The notes beneath the pieces were generated by a model. The model worked only from the letters and a program-made list of their open reading frames with translations, searched no databases and had not been told where the DNA came from. From Chloroflexus aurantiacus J-10-fl (lineage in GTDB: Bacteria; Chloroflexota; Chloroflexia; Chloroflexales; Chloroflexaceae): a stretch of 64,000 nt of DNA. The stretch covers positions 2,852,001 through 2,916,000 of the forward strand of contig NC_010175.1 in assembly GCF_000018865.1 (NCBI RefSeq), read 5' to 3'. The first letter of the stretch is position 1. The number at the start of each line of letters is the position of its first letter. Positions 7,570 to 15,993 of this stretch are shown here, one piece after another. Made by a program: the position numbers and the translations under genes.

Positions 7570-9318
7570 ATGCACCACCTGCGTCTGTTATTTCCGTATC
7601 TGCATCGTTACCGTCGTCGTTTGCTGCTGGGCTTGCTGGCAGCAGCCCTTGGCGCATCCGTCAGCGCTCTCGCTCCGCTGGTCTTGCGCCTGGCAGTTGA
7701 TCGGGTTGCCAACGGCACTATCGTTCCGCTGGAATTGATCTGGTTTGGTGGCGCATTGATTGGTCTGGCTATCATTGATGGTGGCCTGAAATTTGCCCAG
7801 CGCATGTTGATTGCGGTGACGTCGTATCGAATTGAGAACGATCTGCGTGCCGATCTGTTTGATCGTCTGTTGTCGTTTGAACAGATGTTTTATCAGCAAC
7901 ACTACACCGGCGATCTGATGGCACGTCTGACGAACGATTTGAGTGCGGTTCGTCAGTTTCTTGGCCCTGGGCTTAACGGTGCCGCTACTGCGATTCTGAC
8001 CTTTCTGGCTGCCGCTGTGTTGATGTTTCTGGTTCAGCCGGTGCTGGCGTTGATTGTGGTCTTGTTGTTGCCGTTGGCAACGATTGTGTTTGTCGCTATC
8101 GGTGGCCGGATGCGCCAGATTTTCCATCGGGTGCAGGATCAGTTTGGTGTGCTGTCGACTCGTGCCCAGGAGAATTTTGCCGGTATTCGCACAGTGAAAG
8201 CCTTTGCTCAGGAAGAGGCTGAGATTGCGGTGTTTACCGCTGATAACGAGCGGTATCGTGATCTGAATCTACGCTATGTGCTGCTGTCGGGCGCGTTGTG
8301 GCCGGCAATGACACTGTGCCTCGGTCTGATTTCGGCGTTGATCTTGCTGGTTGGTGGGCAGATGGTAGCTGCCGGGACGCTGACCATCGGTGAGCTGGTG
8401 CAGTTCAATGCGTATCTGGCGCTGTTGGCCTTCCCGATGATCATTCTGGGCTGGATGGTTAATCTGTTTCAACAGGCAACCGCTTCGCTCGAACGGTTAA
8501 GTGACATTCTGCGCCGTCAACCGCTGATTACCTCGCCGGCAACGCCACGTCTGCCTGCCGGCGAGGGCGAAATTGAGTTTCGTGGTGTGGGTGTGCGGGC
8601 CGGCCATTCCGATCAGCAATGGCTGCTGCGCGATCTGTCGTTCCGGGTGCCGGCAGGTACGGTGCTGGCTATTGTTGGGGCGACCGGTGCCGGGAAGACG
8701 ACGTTGATCAATCTCCTTGGTCGCGTGCGCGATCCTGATGTCGGGCAGGTGTTGGTTGATGGGATTGATATCCGTGATCTCGATCTGGCTGCACTCCGAC
8801 GAATGATTGGCTATGTGCCGCAGGAGAGTTTTCTCTTCAGTATTCCGTTGCGCGAGAATATTGGGTTCGGCGTCGAAACGGTTGATCCTGATCGCCTCAA
8901 TTACGTGGTTGAGGTCTCTCGTCTGGTCAATGATCTGGATCAGCTACCCGGTGGTATGGAGACGATGGTTGGTGAACGAGGAGTTACGCTGTCTGGTGGT
9001 CAGAAACAACGGGTTGCGATTGCCCGGGCCTTAATGCGCGATCCGCGGATTCTGGTCCTCGATGATGCGTTGAGTAGCGTTGATACTCACACGGCGGCCC
9101 AGATTCTGGCCGGCCTCCGCACCGAGATGACCGGTCGAACGACTATCATCATTGCCCAGCGGATTGCCACCGTGCGTGATGCCGACCAGATCATTGTGCT
9201 GGACGAAGGTCAGATTGTTGAACGTGGTTCGCATCAAGAACTGCTTGCCCGTAACGGACGTTATGCAGCTATGTATCGCCGCGAGTTGATCGCCGCGGAG
9301 CTGGAACGTGATGATTAG
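7570..9318 (+). CDS. ABC exporter half-transporter, degenerate-site subunit (TMD-NBD)
   Basis: 582 residues: a six-helix exporter domain (about 10-310) and an ATPase domain (about 335-575). Walker A (GATGAGKTT, about 370) and signature LSGGQKQR (about 474) are canonical. The catalytic glutamate after Walker B is Asp (VLDDALSSVD, about 497), and the switch histidine is Gln (IIAQRIATV, about 529). These changes mark the non-catalytic partner of heterodimeric exporters such as TM287/288 or BmrCD. ATG 7570 is chosen because AGGAG lies just before it; an open frame extends further upstream without such a site. It pairs with the next gene. The cargo (drug, lipid or peptide) is unknown. Confidence 0.88.
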   Translation: MHHLRLLFPYLHRYRRRLLLGLLAAALGASVSALAPLVLRLAVDRVANGTIVPLELIWFGGALIGLAIIDGGLKFAQRMLIAVTSYRIENDLRADLFDRLLSFEQMFYQQHYTGDLMARLTNDLSAVRQFLGPGLNGAATAILTFLAAAVLMFLVQPVLALIVVLLLPLATIVFVAIGGRMRQIFHRVQDQFGVLSTRAQENFAGIRTVKAFAQEEAEIAVFTADNERYRDLNLRYVLLSGALWPAMTLCLGLISALILLVGGQMVAAGTLTIGELVQFNAYLALLAFPMIILGWMVNLFQQATASLERLSDILRRQPLITSPATPRLPAGEGEIEFRGVGVRAGHSDQQWLLRDLSFRVPAGTVLAIVGATGAGKTTLINLLGRVRDPDVGQVLVDGIDIRDLDLAALRRMIGYVPQESFLFSIPLRENIGFGVETVDPDRLNYVVEVSRLVNDLDQLPGGMETMVGERGVTLSGGQKQRVAIARALMRDPRILVLDDALSSVDTHTAAQILAGLRTEMTGRTTIIIAQRIATVRDADQIIVLDEGQIVERGSHQELLARNGRYAAMYRRELIAAELERDD

Positions 9319-9458
9319 CAGGTTCGGAATGTGTCAGCAGAACCTTACGGGATTGGGTGAAGGCATTGCCTTCATAATCATAATCATCAGACTCACCGGG
9401 GTATATCTGAATAGGCGCTAAGCAGGTCTGGCGTGTTTTCAGTCATAAGGAGTTCAGA

Positions 9459-11243
9459 GTGGCACATCAGTTTGATGATGACACAATTCTCGGTAAAGCC
9501 TACGATGGCCGTTTGGTGCGGCGTCTGGCAACCTATGTCATTCCCTATTGGGGGCGGCTTAGTGTTGCAATTGTGCTGTTGATCGGAGCGATCCTCTCTG
9601 ATCTGGTGCCGCCGTTGTTGATCCAACAGGCCATCGATGGTCCGATTAGTGCCGGTGTCATTGACGGTGTCTGGCCCTACTTTGTCGCCTTTCTTGGTGC
9701 GCTGCTGGCCAATTTTCTATTCCGCTATAGCCATTCCTACTTCATCAACAGCGTCGGTCAGCAGGTGATGAAGGATTTGCGAGTTGCGATCTTTCGTCAC
9801 ATTCAGTACATGAGCCTCTCGTTCTTCAATCGCAACCCGGTGGGGCGGTTGATCACGCGCATTACCAATGATGTTGATGCGCTCAACGAGTTCCTGACTC
9901 AGGGTGTGGTGATGATTGTGGCCGATCTACTGACCCTGATCGGGATTATTGTGGTGATGTTTGTGCTGAACTGGCGTCTGGCCTTGATCAGTCTGGCGAC
10001 GTTGCCCGTCTTGATGCTGATTGTTTCCATCTACCAGCGCTTTATGCGTGCGGCATATCGCCTGGTACGGCAGCGCCTGGCCCGGATCAATGCCTTCCTC
10101 AGCGAGCAGATCAGCGGTGTCCTGGTGACCCAGCTCTTCAACGGGGAAGCACGTAGTCGGGCAGCGTTTGCACGTTTGAGTGATGACTACATGCAGGCCA
10201 ACATCCGTTCAGTACTGATCTTCGCGATCTTTATCCCATCGGTCAACCTGCTGGCCGCCATCGGTACGGCAGCACTGCTGTGGGGCGGTGGCAACGGCGT
10301 ACTGGCCGGTTGGGCATCGCTGGGTATGCTGGTAGCGTTTATTCAATATCTCGAACGCGCCTTTCAACCCATCCGTAATCTGGCTGAACGGTATACCGTT
10401 TTGCAGTCGGCGATGGCATCGGCAGAGCGGATTTTTGCGGTGCTCGATACACAGGCTGAGGTCCGCGACCCGGTGCAACCCCGTACCCTGCCGACGCCGG
10501 TGCGGGGCGAGATCGAGTTGCGCAATGTCGTGTTTGGCTACAATCCGCAGGAACCCGTGTTACGCGGGATCAGTCTGCATATTCCTGCCGGACAATCGGT
10601 TGCTATCGTTGGCGCGACCGGTGCCGGCAAGAGTTCGCTGGTCGGGCTGCTAGCCCGGTTCTACGATGTGCAGCAGGGCAGTATCACGCTCGATGGGATC
10701 GACATTCGCGATCTGCCGCAGGCTGAATTACGACGGCACGTTGCAGCCGTGCCGCAGGACCCGGTCTGTTTCAGTGGGACTATCGCCAGTAATATTCGCC
10801 TGCACAATAACGCGATCAGTGACGATCAGGTGCGGGCCGCTGCGGAACTGGTCGGTGCCCACCGGTTTATCGAACGGCTGCCGGGTGGCTACAACCACGA
10901 AGTGCGCGAACGGGGAGCGAATCTCTCTATCGGCCAACGCCAGTTACTGGCCTTTGCCAGAGCCATTGCCTTTAACCCCGAAGTATTGCTGATTCTCGAT
11001 GAAGCAACCAGCAGTGTTGATACCGAGACCGAAGCTCTTATCCAGGAGGCACTGGCGCGATTGATGCGAGGGCGCACGAGCATCATCATTGCCCATCGTC
11101 TGAGCACCATTCGCCACGTTGATCGGATTATCGTGTTGCACAAGGGGCGAGTGGTTGAGGACGGAACCCATGATGAGCTGCTGGCGCGGCACGGCTATTA
11201 CTACCGCCTGTATCAGTTGCAGTTTGCCGGCATGAGTGAGTAG
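9459..11243 (+). CDS. ABC exporter half-transporter, catalytic-site subunit (TMD-NBD)
   Basis: 594 residues with six helices (about 25-330) and an ATPase domain (about 350-590). Walker A GATGAGKSS (about 385), catalytic ILDEATSSVD (about 511-514) and the switch IIAHRLSTI (about 544) are intact. The signature is altered to LSIGQRQ (about 488). In a heterodimer this weak signature would face the Asp-bearing site of the upstream partner, while the intact site uses that partner's LSGGQ. The start is GTG at 9459 behind AAGGAG. The 140-bp gap after the partner gene has no obvious terminator, so they are probably co-expressed. Confidence 0.88.
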   Translation: MAHQFDDDTILGKAYDGRLVRRLATYVIPYWGRLSVAIVLLIGAILSDLVPPLLIQQAIDGPISAGVIDGVWPYFVAFLGALLANFLFRYSHSYFINSVGQQVMKDLRVAIFRHIQYMSLSFFNRNPVGRLITRITNDVDALNEFLTQGVVMIVADLLTLIGIIVVMFVLNWRLALISLATLPVLMLIVSIYQRFMRAAYRLVRQRLARINAFLSEQISGVLVTQLFNGEARSRAAFARLSDDYMQANIRSVLIFAIFIPSVNLLAAIGTAALLWGGGNGVLAGWASLGMLVAFIQYLERAFQPIRNLAERYTVLQSAMASAERIFAVLDTQAEVRDPVQPRTLPTPVRGEIELRNVVFGYNPQEPVLRGISLHIPAGQSVAIVGATGAGKSSLVGLLARFYDVQQGSITLDGIDIRDLPQAELRRHVAAVPQDPVCFSGTIASNIRLHNNAISDDQVRAAAELVGAHRFIERLPGGYNHEVRERGANLSIGQRQLLAFARAIAFNPEVLLILDEATSSVDTETEALIQEALARLMRGRTSIIIAHRLSTIRHVDRIIVLHKGRVVEDGTHDELLARHGYYYRLYQLQFAGMSE

Positions 11244-11250
11244 GTGGATG

Positions 11251-11414
11251 TTCACCACCGAGGCACAGAGGACACAAAGACTCGTAAAAACCCTCTGTGC
11301 TCTCTGGGTTTCTGTGGTGATAGTCGACACAGCCTGGTATGTATTCACCACCGAGGCACAGAGGACACAGAGACTCTTACAAAACCCTCTGTGCCCTCTG
11401 TGTCTTTGTGGTGA
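11251..11414. repeat. Two tandem CTCTGTG-type palindromic repeats
   Basis: Two imperfect palindromes of about 70 bp (11251-11320 and 11344-11414) start TTCACCACCGAGGCACAGAGG and end in CTGTGGTGA or TTGTGGTGA. The arms can fold into long hairpins. They fill the gap between the convergent ABC exporter and kinase genes, so they could also end transcription from both sides. Half copies occur at 1938-2012 and 59731-59763. Confidence 0.75.
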
Positions 11415-11418
11415 TCAA

Positions 11419-12609
11419 TCACCCACCGGCTACCTGTCGGCGCGGAATAGCTATCGTAAACGCACTTCCCTCGCCAGGGGCGCTCCGCAGCGCAATCTGA
11501 CCACCGTGCGCTTCGACGATATGGCGTACAATCGCCAGCCCAAGTCCACTGCCGGGATGACCACGAGCCAGCGAATGATCAACCTGGTAAAAGGGGAGGA
11601 AGATTTTTTCTTGCTCGCCGGCAGGAATGCCGATCCCGGTATCTTCGACCCGAATGATCAGGCGGGTTGGTTCATCACGGACAATGAACCGCACTCGCCC
11701 ACCGGGTTCGGTGTATTGGAAGGCGTTGTCGAGGAGATTGCGTACCAGATGTTCAAATGCCGAGCGGTCAACCTCAATAGGTTGCATTTCTGAAAGGAGG
11801 ACCTCGAACTGCAACTGCGCCTGGGCTGCCCGTTCGCGAGCGGCGGCGATAAGTGGGCGCAGAATATCGAGCGGCTGTAATTGCACGAAATTGAGTGATC
11901 GGCTGCGTACCTCTTGAAAGTAGAGCAGGTTGTTGAGCTGGCGGGCCAGCACTTCGCTGCTACGCCGCATGACGCGAACCGCTTCTTCCTGCTGTGGTGT
12001 GAGCGGACCCAGCATGCCGCGGTCGAAGAGTTCGAGATAACCAAGGAGCGACGTGAGGGGAGTGCGGAGTTCGTGCGAGAGGGTAGCCAGGAACTGATCC
12101 TTCATCCGGTCGAGGTCTTGCAATTGGGCGTTGGCCAGTGTCAGTTCACGTACCCGTGCCTCAAGCCGCTCGACCAGCTTCTGGTTGTACGAGCGTAACA
12201 GCTCCGTCTCCATGACTTCCGGCAAGCGTTCGCGACGCCCCTCAATGAATTCGGCGATCTGCGCCGGCAGCGCACGGGCGTCAATCGGCTTACTCAGATA
12301 CCCATCGCAGCCGGCAACTAAGGCACGTTCGCGTGATCCGGGTGAGGCATCTGCGGTCAGGGCGATAATCGGCACATTGTGCATGTGGGCCAGCGAACGC
12401 AGGCGGGTTGTCGTCTCGTAGCCATCGAGACCAGGGATGCCGAGATCGACCAGCACTAGCGCCGGATGGGTCGTGCGGGCAAGCGCGAGACCACCAGGGC
12501 CGTCTTCGGCGATGACGACCTGATAGCCACGAGCGCTGAGTACTCGCTGAACCAGACGCTGATTGTCTGGGTTGTCTTCAATGTACAGAATTTGTGGCAA
12601 CTGGTTCAT
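11419..12609 (-). CDS. Receiver-histidine kinase hybrid
   Basis: 396 residues: an N-terminal receiver (about 5-120) with acidic pocket E11/D12, phospho-acceptor D55 (LVLVDLGIPG) and K107 (SKPID). A coiled-coil linker (about 135-170) follows, then HisKA with H179 (LSHELRTPL), and an HATPase domain with N-box NLLDNAFQY, DTGIGIP and GSGLGLAIV. There is no membrane segment and no DNA-binding output, so it is a cytosolic relay. The start overlaps the stop of the upstream sensor kinase by 4 bp (ATGA), implying coupled translation and a shared pathway. The receiver may take phosphate from that kinase. Confidence 0.9.
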   Translation of the reverse strand: MNQLPQILYIEDNPDNQRLVQRVLSARGYQVVIAEDGPGGLALARTTHPALVLVDLGIPGLDGYETTTRLRSLAHMHNVPIIALTADASPGSRERALVAGCDGYLSKPIDARALPAQIAEFIEGRRERLPEVMETELLRSYNQKLVERLEARVRELTLANAQLQDLDRMKDQFLATLSHELRTPLTSLLGYLELFDRGMLGPLTPQQEEAVRVMRRSSEVLARQLNNLLYFQEVRSRSLNFVQLQPLDILRPLIAAARERAAQAQLQFEVLLSEMQPIEVDRSAFEHLVRNLLDNAFQYTEPGGRVRFIVRDEPTRLIIRVEDTGIGIPAGEQEKIFLPFYQVDHSLARGHPGSGLGLAIVRHIVEAHGGQIALRSAPGEGSAFTIAIPRRQVAGG

Positions 12610-15236
12610 GGCGTCGTTGTGTCAATGTTTACCGGCGCTGCCAGCAATGCCGGTTGCGCAACCGGTATCGTGAAGGTAAATGTTGAACCAATCCCTGGTG
12701 TACTATCAACCCAAATTCTTCCCCCCTGGGCCAGCACTAATTTGCGCGTGATCGCCAATCCTAAACCGGTACCGCTGAGCCGTGACCGGCGACCGTGAAT
12801 CTGAACAAATTCGTTGAAGATTTCGTGTTGTCGTTCCAGCGGTATTCCGATGCCGGTGTCTGACACGCTGACCGCAACATACCGCCCGACTTTCCCGTCT
12901 TCATTTACTTCATCATGCACTCGTGCGCTTACTGTAATAGTACCACGTTCTGTAAACTTGATTGCATTCGAGAGGAGATTAAACAGAATTTGCCGCAGTC
13001 GATCACCATCAGCGGCGATGTCGGGTAAGGTGACCGGGACTGCATTGCGCAACGTCACCGGTCGGTTTCTCAGCAGCGTCTGGACGGTATCACAGACCTC
13101 GCTCGTAATATTATAGAGATTGACATTGCTAATTTCCAGATTGAGATGACCGGCTTCGATGCGAGCCAGGTCAAGCAATTCATTGATGAGATGAAGCAGG
13201 AAGCGTCCGTTCCGATTGATACTCTGGATGTCTTCGCGCTGCGTCGGAGTTAACGGCTGATCGGTATCATCGAGTAACACGGTAGAAAAGCCAATGATGG
13301 CGTTCAACGGTGTGCGAAGCTCATGGCTGATACTGGCCAGAAAATCGCTCTTGCGCCGGTCGGCCAGTTGTGCCCGTTCCAACGCCACCCGCAGCTCTTC
13401 GGTTCGTCGCGCTACCTGTTGTTCAAGGTCGTTGTAGAGCTGGACATTCTCAATCGTCAGACCAACCATGCTGGCAAAGGTCAGCAGTTGGGCGGCATCG
13501 CGGGCCTGCACCGGACGCTGACTCAGTTTGTAATCTGCCGAAATAATCCCGATCACCACATCGTTACGACCAAAGATAGGCGCCTGGACATACGAACGAC
13601 TGGCTGAGGCGGCTTGTTTGATCTTGTCAACCCGCGGATGTTCCCAGGGATTATCAACAATGATAGCTTTCCGGCTCCGCACGACATCTGCTTCGACACT
13701 GCCACCGTCTACCCGCAGTGGATGCGCGTTGGCAACCGCGAGAAACTGCTGTGCCTGATCTTCATTGCCGGGGCCAAATGAAGCACTTACAGCCCGCAAG
13801 ACATCACCGTCAACCAGATACAGTACCGCCCGATCAAAGCCAAATCGCTCACACACCACTTTTGGAATAGTCTCTAGCAAGACCGGCCAGGAGAGAATAC
13901 TTTTTAATTCATTGGAGACGGCATTAAGGGTGGCGAGTTGACGGGCATTTTCTTCCAGCTCGACGATTTTGCTCTGAAGTGTATCGGTCATGCGGTTGAA
14001 GGCGTCAACCAGTTGCCCGATCTCGTCAATTCCGGCTACGGGCAGGCGTCGCGAGAGATCGCCACCCGCTACCGCCTGCACCCCCTCGCGGAGAACGCTG
14101 ATCCGACTGGTGAACGAGAACGACAGTAAGAGTCCGAGAAAGCCGATGGAGATAATGATCATCAACAAGACTACGACAAGCTGATTCCATAATCGGCTCT
14201 GGCTCTCGCTGAGGCGCTGACCGGTGGCGATTGCCGGTGCATCAATCTCGTTGGCGGGTATCACCAGCGCCACACTCCAGCCGGCAGTTGTGATGGGGGC
14301 ATAAGCCACGTAGCTGGCCTGCCCATCTTCCTGAATGAGTTGCACGCCTGATTGCCGTGCCACCATCTGCTCGGCGACAGCCCGGAGGTCGGTGTTGGTT
14401 GAATTGAGCAGGTTTTCGGTCTGGTATGGCTGATCCCAGCGTCCATTCGCTTGCATGTTTGGCCGTACCACAACATCGCCATTCGCATTAATGAGCAGGG
14501 CATACCCGCTCGAACCAACATCAACCGTCAACAGGTCTTGTTGAATCGTTTCGAGCAGGAGATCGAAGGCAACGACGCCGATGAATTGACCCTGTTGGTC
14601 ATATAGCGGGCTGGCGCACGTTGTAGCCAGTAAGCCGGTGTTGGCATCGACATACGGTTCCGTCCACACCGTTGTGCCGGCGTCACGGGCTTTGACGTAC
14701 CACGGTCGTACCCGTGGATCGAACGATTCGAGGGTTAACAACTGATCAATAACGGCTTCATTGTCAAAGGCAATAATGCCTCCCGTTTCCAGCGCGATAT
14801 AGCCAATGTTGACCAGCGGGTTACTAGCCACGATTTCTCGCAAGAGAGGGATAACGCGGCGCACATACCCGATTTCGGCAGCGTAGGTTCGCAGTAAGTC
14901 TTCGCTGGGTCGGGGCGCTATCCAGACCCGCTCGTTGCTGAATTCGACTACCGGTGCGTTGTAGCGTTGCAGGGCGTAACCGGCAACGGTTTCCACTTGT
15001 TGCTGGACACCGATAAGCGATGCATCGTAAAACTGGGCCTTGTCGGCGGCACGTTGGCGCAGGCTGGCGGTCGCCTGCTGGCGGAGGGCGTTTGTGCCCT
15101 CAACGACAGCCGTTTCACGGGCAATATTCAAACTGCTCAGTCCGAGCCATCCAACGATAATCAGTGGTGGTAAGGCCAGACCGAGCAGCAGGAGCAGGAT
15201 TTTGAGCTGTATGCTTGAGCGAATGGCGTTCATCAT
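12606..15236 (-). CDS. Membrane sensor histidine kinase (dCache-HAMP-GAF-HisKA-HATPase)
   Basis: 876 residues from the ATG at 15236 (another ATG follows directly, and TTG at 15248 is possible; no strong ribosome site separates them). A membrane helix lies at about 10-32, and an extracellular double-Cache sensor at about 40-320 with the YVDANTG and GVVAFDLLL signatures. A second helix is near 350-375, then HAMP, a GAF domain (about 450-600), HisKA with the histidine near 637 (SHELRTPLN) and HATPase to about 865. Cache domains usually bind small ligands such as amino or organic acids. It has no receiver; the coupled downstream gene supplies one. Confidence 0.9.
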   Translation of the reverse strand: MMNAIRSSIQLKILLLLLGLALPPLIIVGWLGLSSLNIARETAVVEGTNALRQQATASLRQRAADKAQFYDASLIGVQQQVETVAGYALQRYNAPVVEFSNERVWIAPRPSEDLLRTYAAEIGYVRRVIPLLREIVASNPLVNIGYIALETGGIIAFDNEAVIDQLLTLESFDPRVRPWYVKARDAGTTVWTEPYVDANTGLLATTCASPLYDQQGQFIGVVAFDLLLETIQQDLLTVDVGSSGYALLINANGDVVVRPNMQANGRWDQPYQTENLLNSTNTDLRAVAEQMVARQSGVQLIQEDGQASYVAYAPITTAGWSVALVIPANEIDAPAIATGQRLSESQSRLWNQLVVVLLMIIISIGFLGLLLSFSFTSRISVLREGVQAVAGGDLSRRLPVAGIDEIGQLVDAFNRMTDTLQSKIVELEENARQLATLNAVSNELKSILSWPVLLETIPKVVCERFGFDRAVLYLVDGDVLRAVSASFGPGNEDQAQQFLAVANAHPLRVDGGSVEADVVRSRKAIIVDNPWEHPRVDKIKQAASASRSYVQAPIFGRNDVVIGIISADYKLSQRPVQARDAAQLLTFASMVGLTIENVQLYNDLEQQVARRTEELRVALERAQLADRRKSDFLASISHELRTPLNAIIGFSTVLLDDTDQPLTPTQREDIQSINRNGRFLLHLINELLDLARIEAGHLNLEISNVNLYNITSEVCDTVQTLLRNRPVTLRNAVPVTLPDIAADGDRLRQILFNLLSNAIKFTERGTITVSARVHDEVNEDGKVGRYVAVSVSDTGIGIPLERQHEIFNEFVQIHGRRSRLSGTGLGLAITRKLVLAQGGRIWVDSTPGIGSTFTFTIPVAQPALLAAPVNIDTTTP

Positions 15237-15258
15237 GAATGCACACAACTATGTTGGT

Positions 15259-15273
15259 AGCCGTGACACGGCT
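15259..15273. promoter_or_regulatory. Perfect 7-bp palindrome in the leader of the sensor kinase gene
   Basis: AGCCGTG-A-CACGGCT is flanked on both sides by GTTGGT. It sits between the candidate promoter and the kinase start, where an operator or a small leader hairpin could act. No binding protein is identified. Confidence 0.35.
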
Positions 15274-15295
15274 GTTGGTTATGAAATCGTTATGT

Positions 15296-15324
15296 ATGGT
15301 AACAGAAAGTGGTGTAGATCGCAA
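15296..15324 (-). promoter_or_regulatory. Candidate promoter of the sensor kinase pair
   Basis: The minus strand reads TTGCGA (15324-15319), a 17-bp spacer, then TACCAT (15301-15296). Each hexamer keeps four of six consensus bases. It is 60 bp upstream of the kinase ATG. Confidence 0.35.
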
Positions 15325-15492
15325 TTATCACGAGATGACGGATGCCTTACAGTAAGTGAGACAGGACTTGGTGAGACGGTTCACCTGTCTGTGGAATGAT
15401 ACACCCGTTGGCGCGGGCTAAAAACCTATGCTATGTGGATATCAGAAGCGCAAGGTCTTTGTGCTGGCACAGCTTGAAGTCCTGGGCTGCGT

Positions 15493-15505
15493 AGAACTTA
15501 TTTCA
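15493..15505 (-). repeat. Solo terminal inverted repeat of the MITE-like family
   Basis: AGAACTTATTTCA matches the outer end of the MITE-like family but has no element attached. It lies 13 bp outside the left end of copy C and faces it, so it may be the relic of an older element into which copy C was inserted or recombined. Confidence 0.5.
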
Positions 15506-15518
15506 GAAAGCATTTACT

Positions 15519-15841
15519 AGAAGCTATCTCATTCATTACTGACCGACTCAATGATCGTGACTATCACACAGCATTCCCGTGACCAGTATGGTCAACAGCG
15601 TGCCATACGCCGGATCGTGAGCACGGCTGCTTGCGGCAGCCATGCTGCCGCACTCCAAACGCCGCGACACACGCATGGCGAACGGGCAAGGCAACCAATT
15701 CAGTGAGTTGATGGCACGAGCGGAGCTACGCTCTGCCAACGGGCCAGGAGCGGTAGACTGTCTTTGGTGATTGGCAAGCGTGTATGCGCCTGTGCAATGG
15801 TTGGGTAGCACAACAGCACGGCTTTTTATGAAATAAGTTCT
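15519..15841 (+). repeat. MITE-like repeat, copy C (323 bp)
   Basis: It begins AGAAGCTATCTCA and ends TGAAATAAGTTCT, 13-bp imperfect terminal inverted repeats. The interior matches copies B and D, including GCTGCCGCACTCCAAAC and, near the right end, GCGCCTGTGCAATGGTTGGG. A block between about 15700 and 15765 is absent from copy B, explaining the length difference. No transposase frame is present. The rest of the gap 15325-15993 shows no supportable gene. Confidence 0.72.
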
Positions 15842-15993
15842 CATGCGAACTCTCCTGGAAAGCCTGTCACAGATGGGAGAGGAGAGATGACTTCCTGGTC
15901 TGTCATCATTTCGTCACCCAGACCTCTCGCCTTTTACGACGCAGTATCGTTAGCATGATTGACGGAGAAGCTATCTTATCGCCGAGGTGTGCG

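Noticed and set aside
11236..11793. 185-codon plus-strand open frame beginning MSRWMFTTEAQRTQRL
   Set aside because: It translates the palindromic repeats and then the antisense of the receiver-kinase gene. The TTEAQRTQR peptide is the known product of reading such repeats; no ribosome site.
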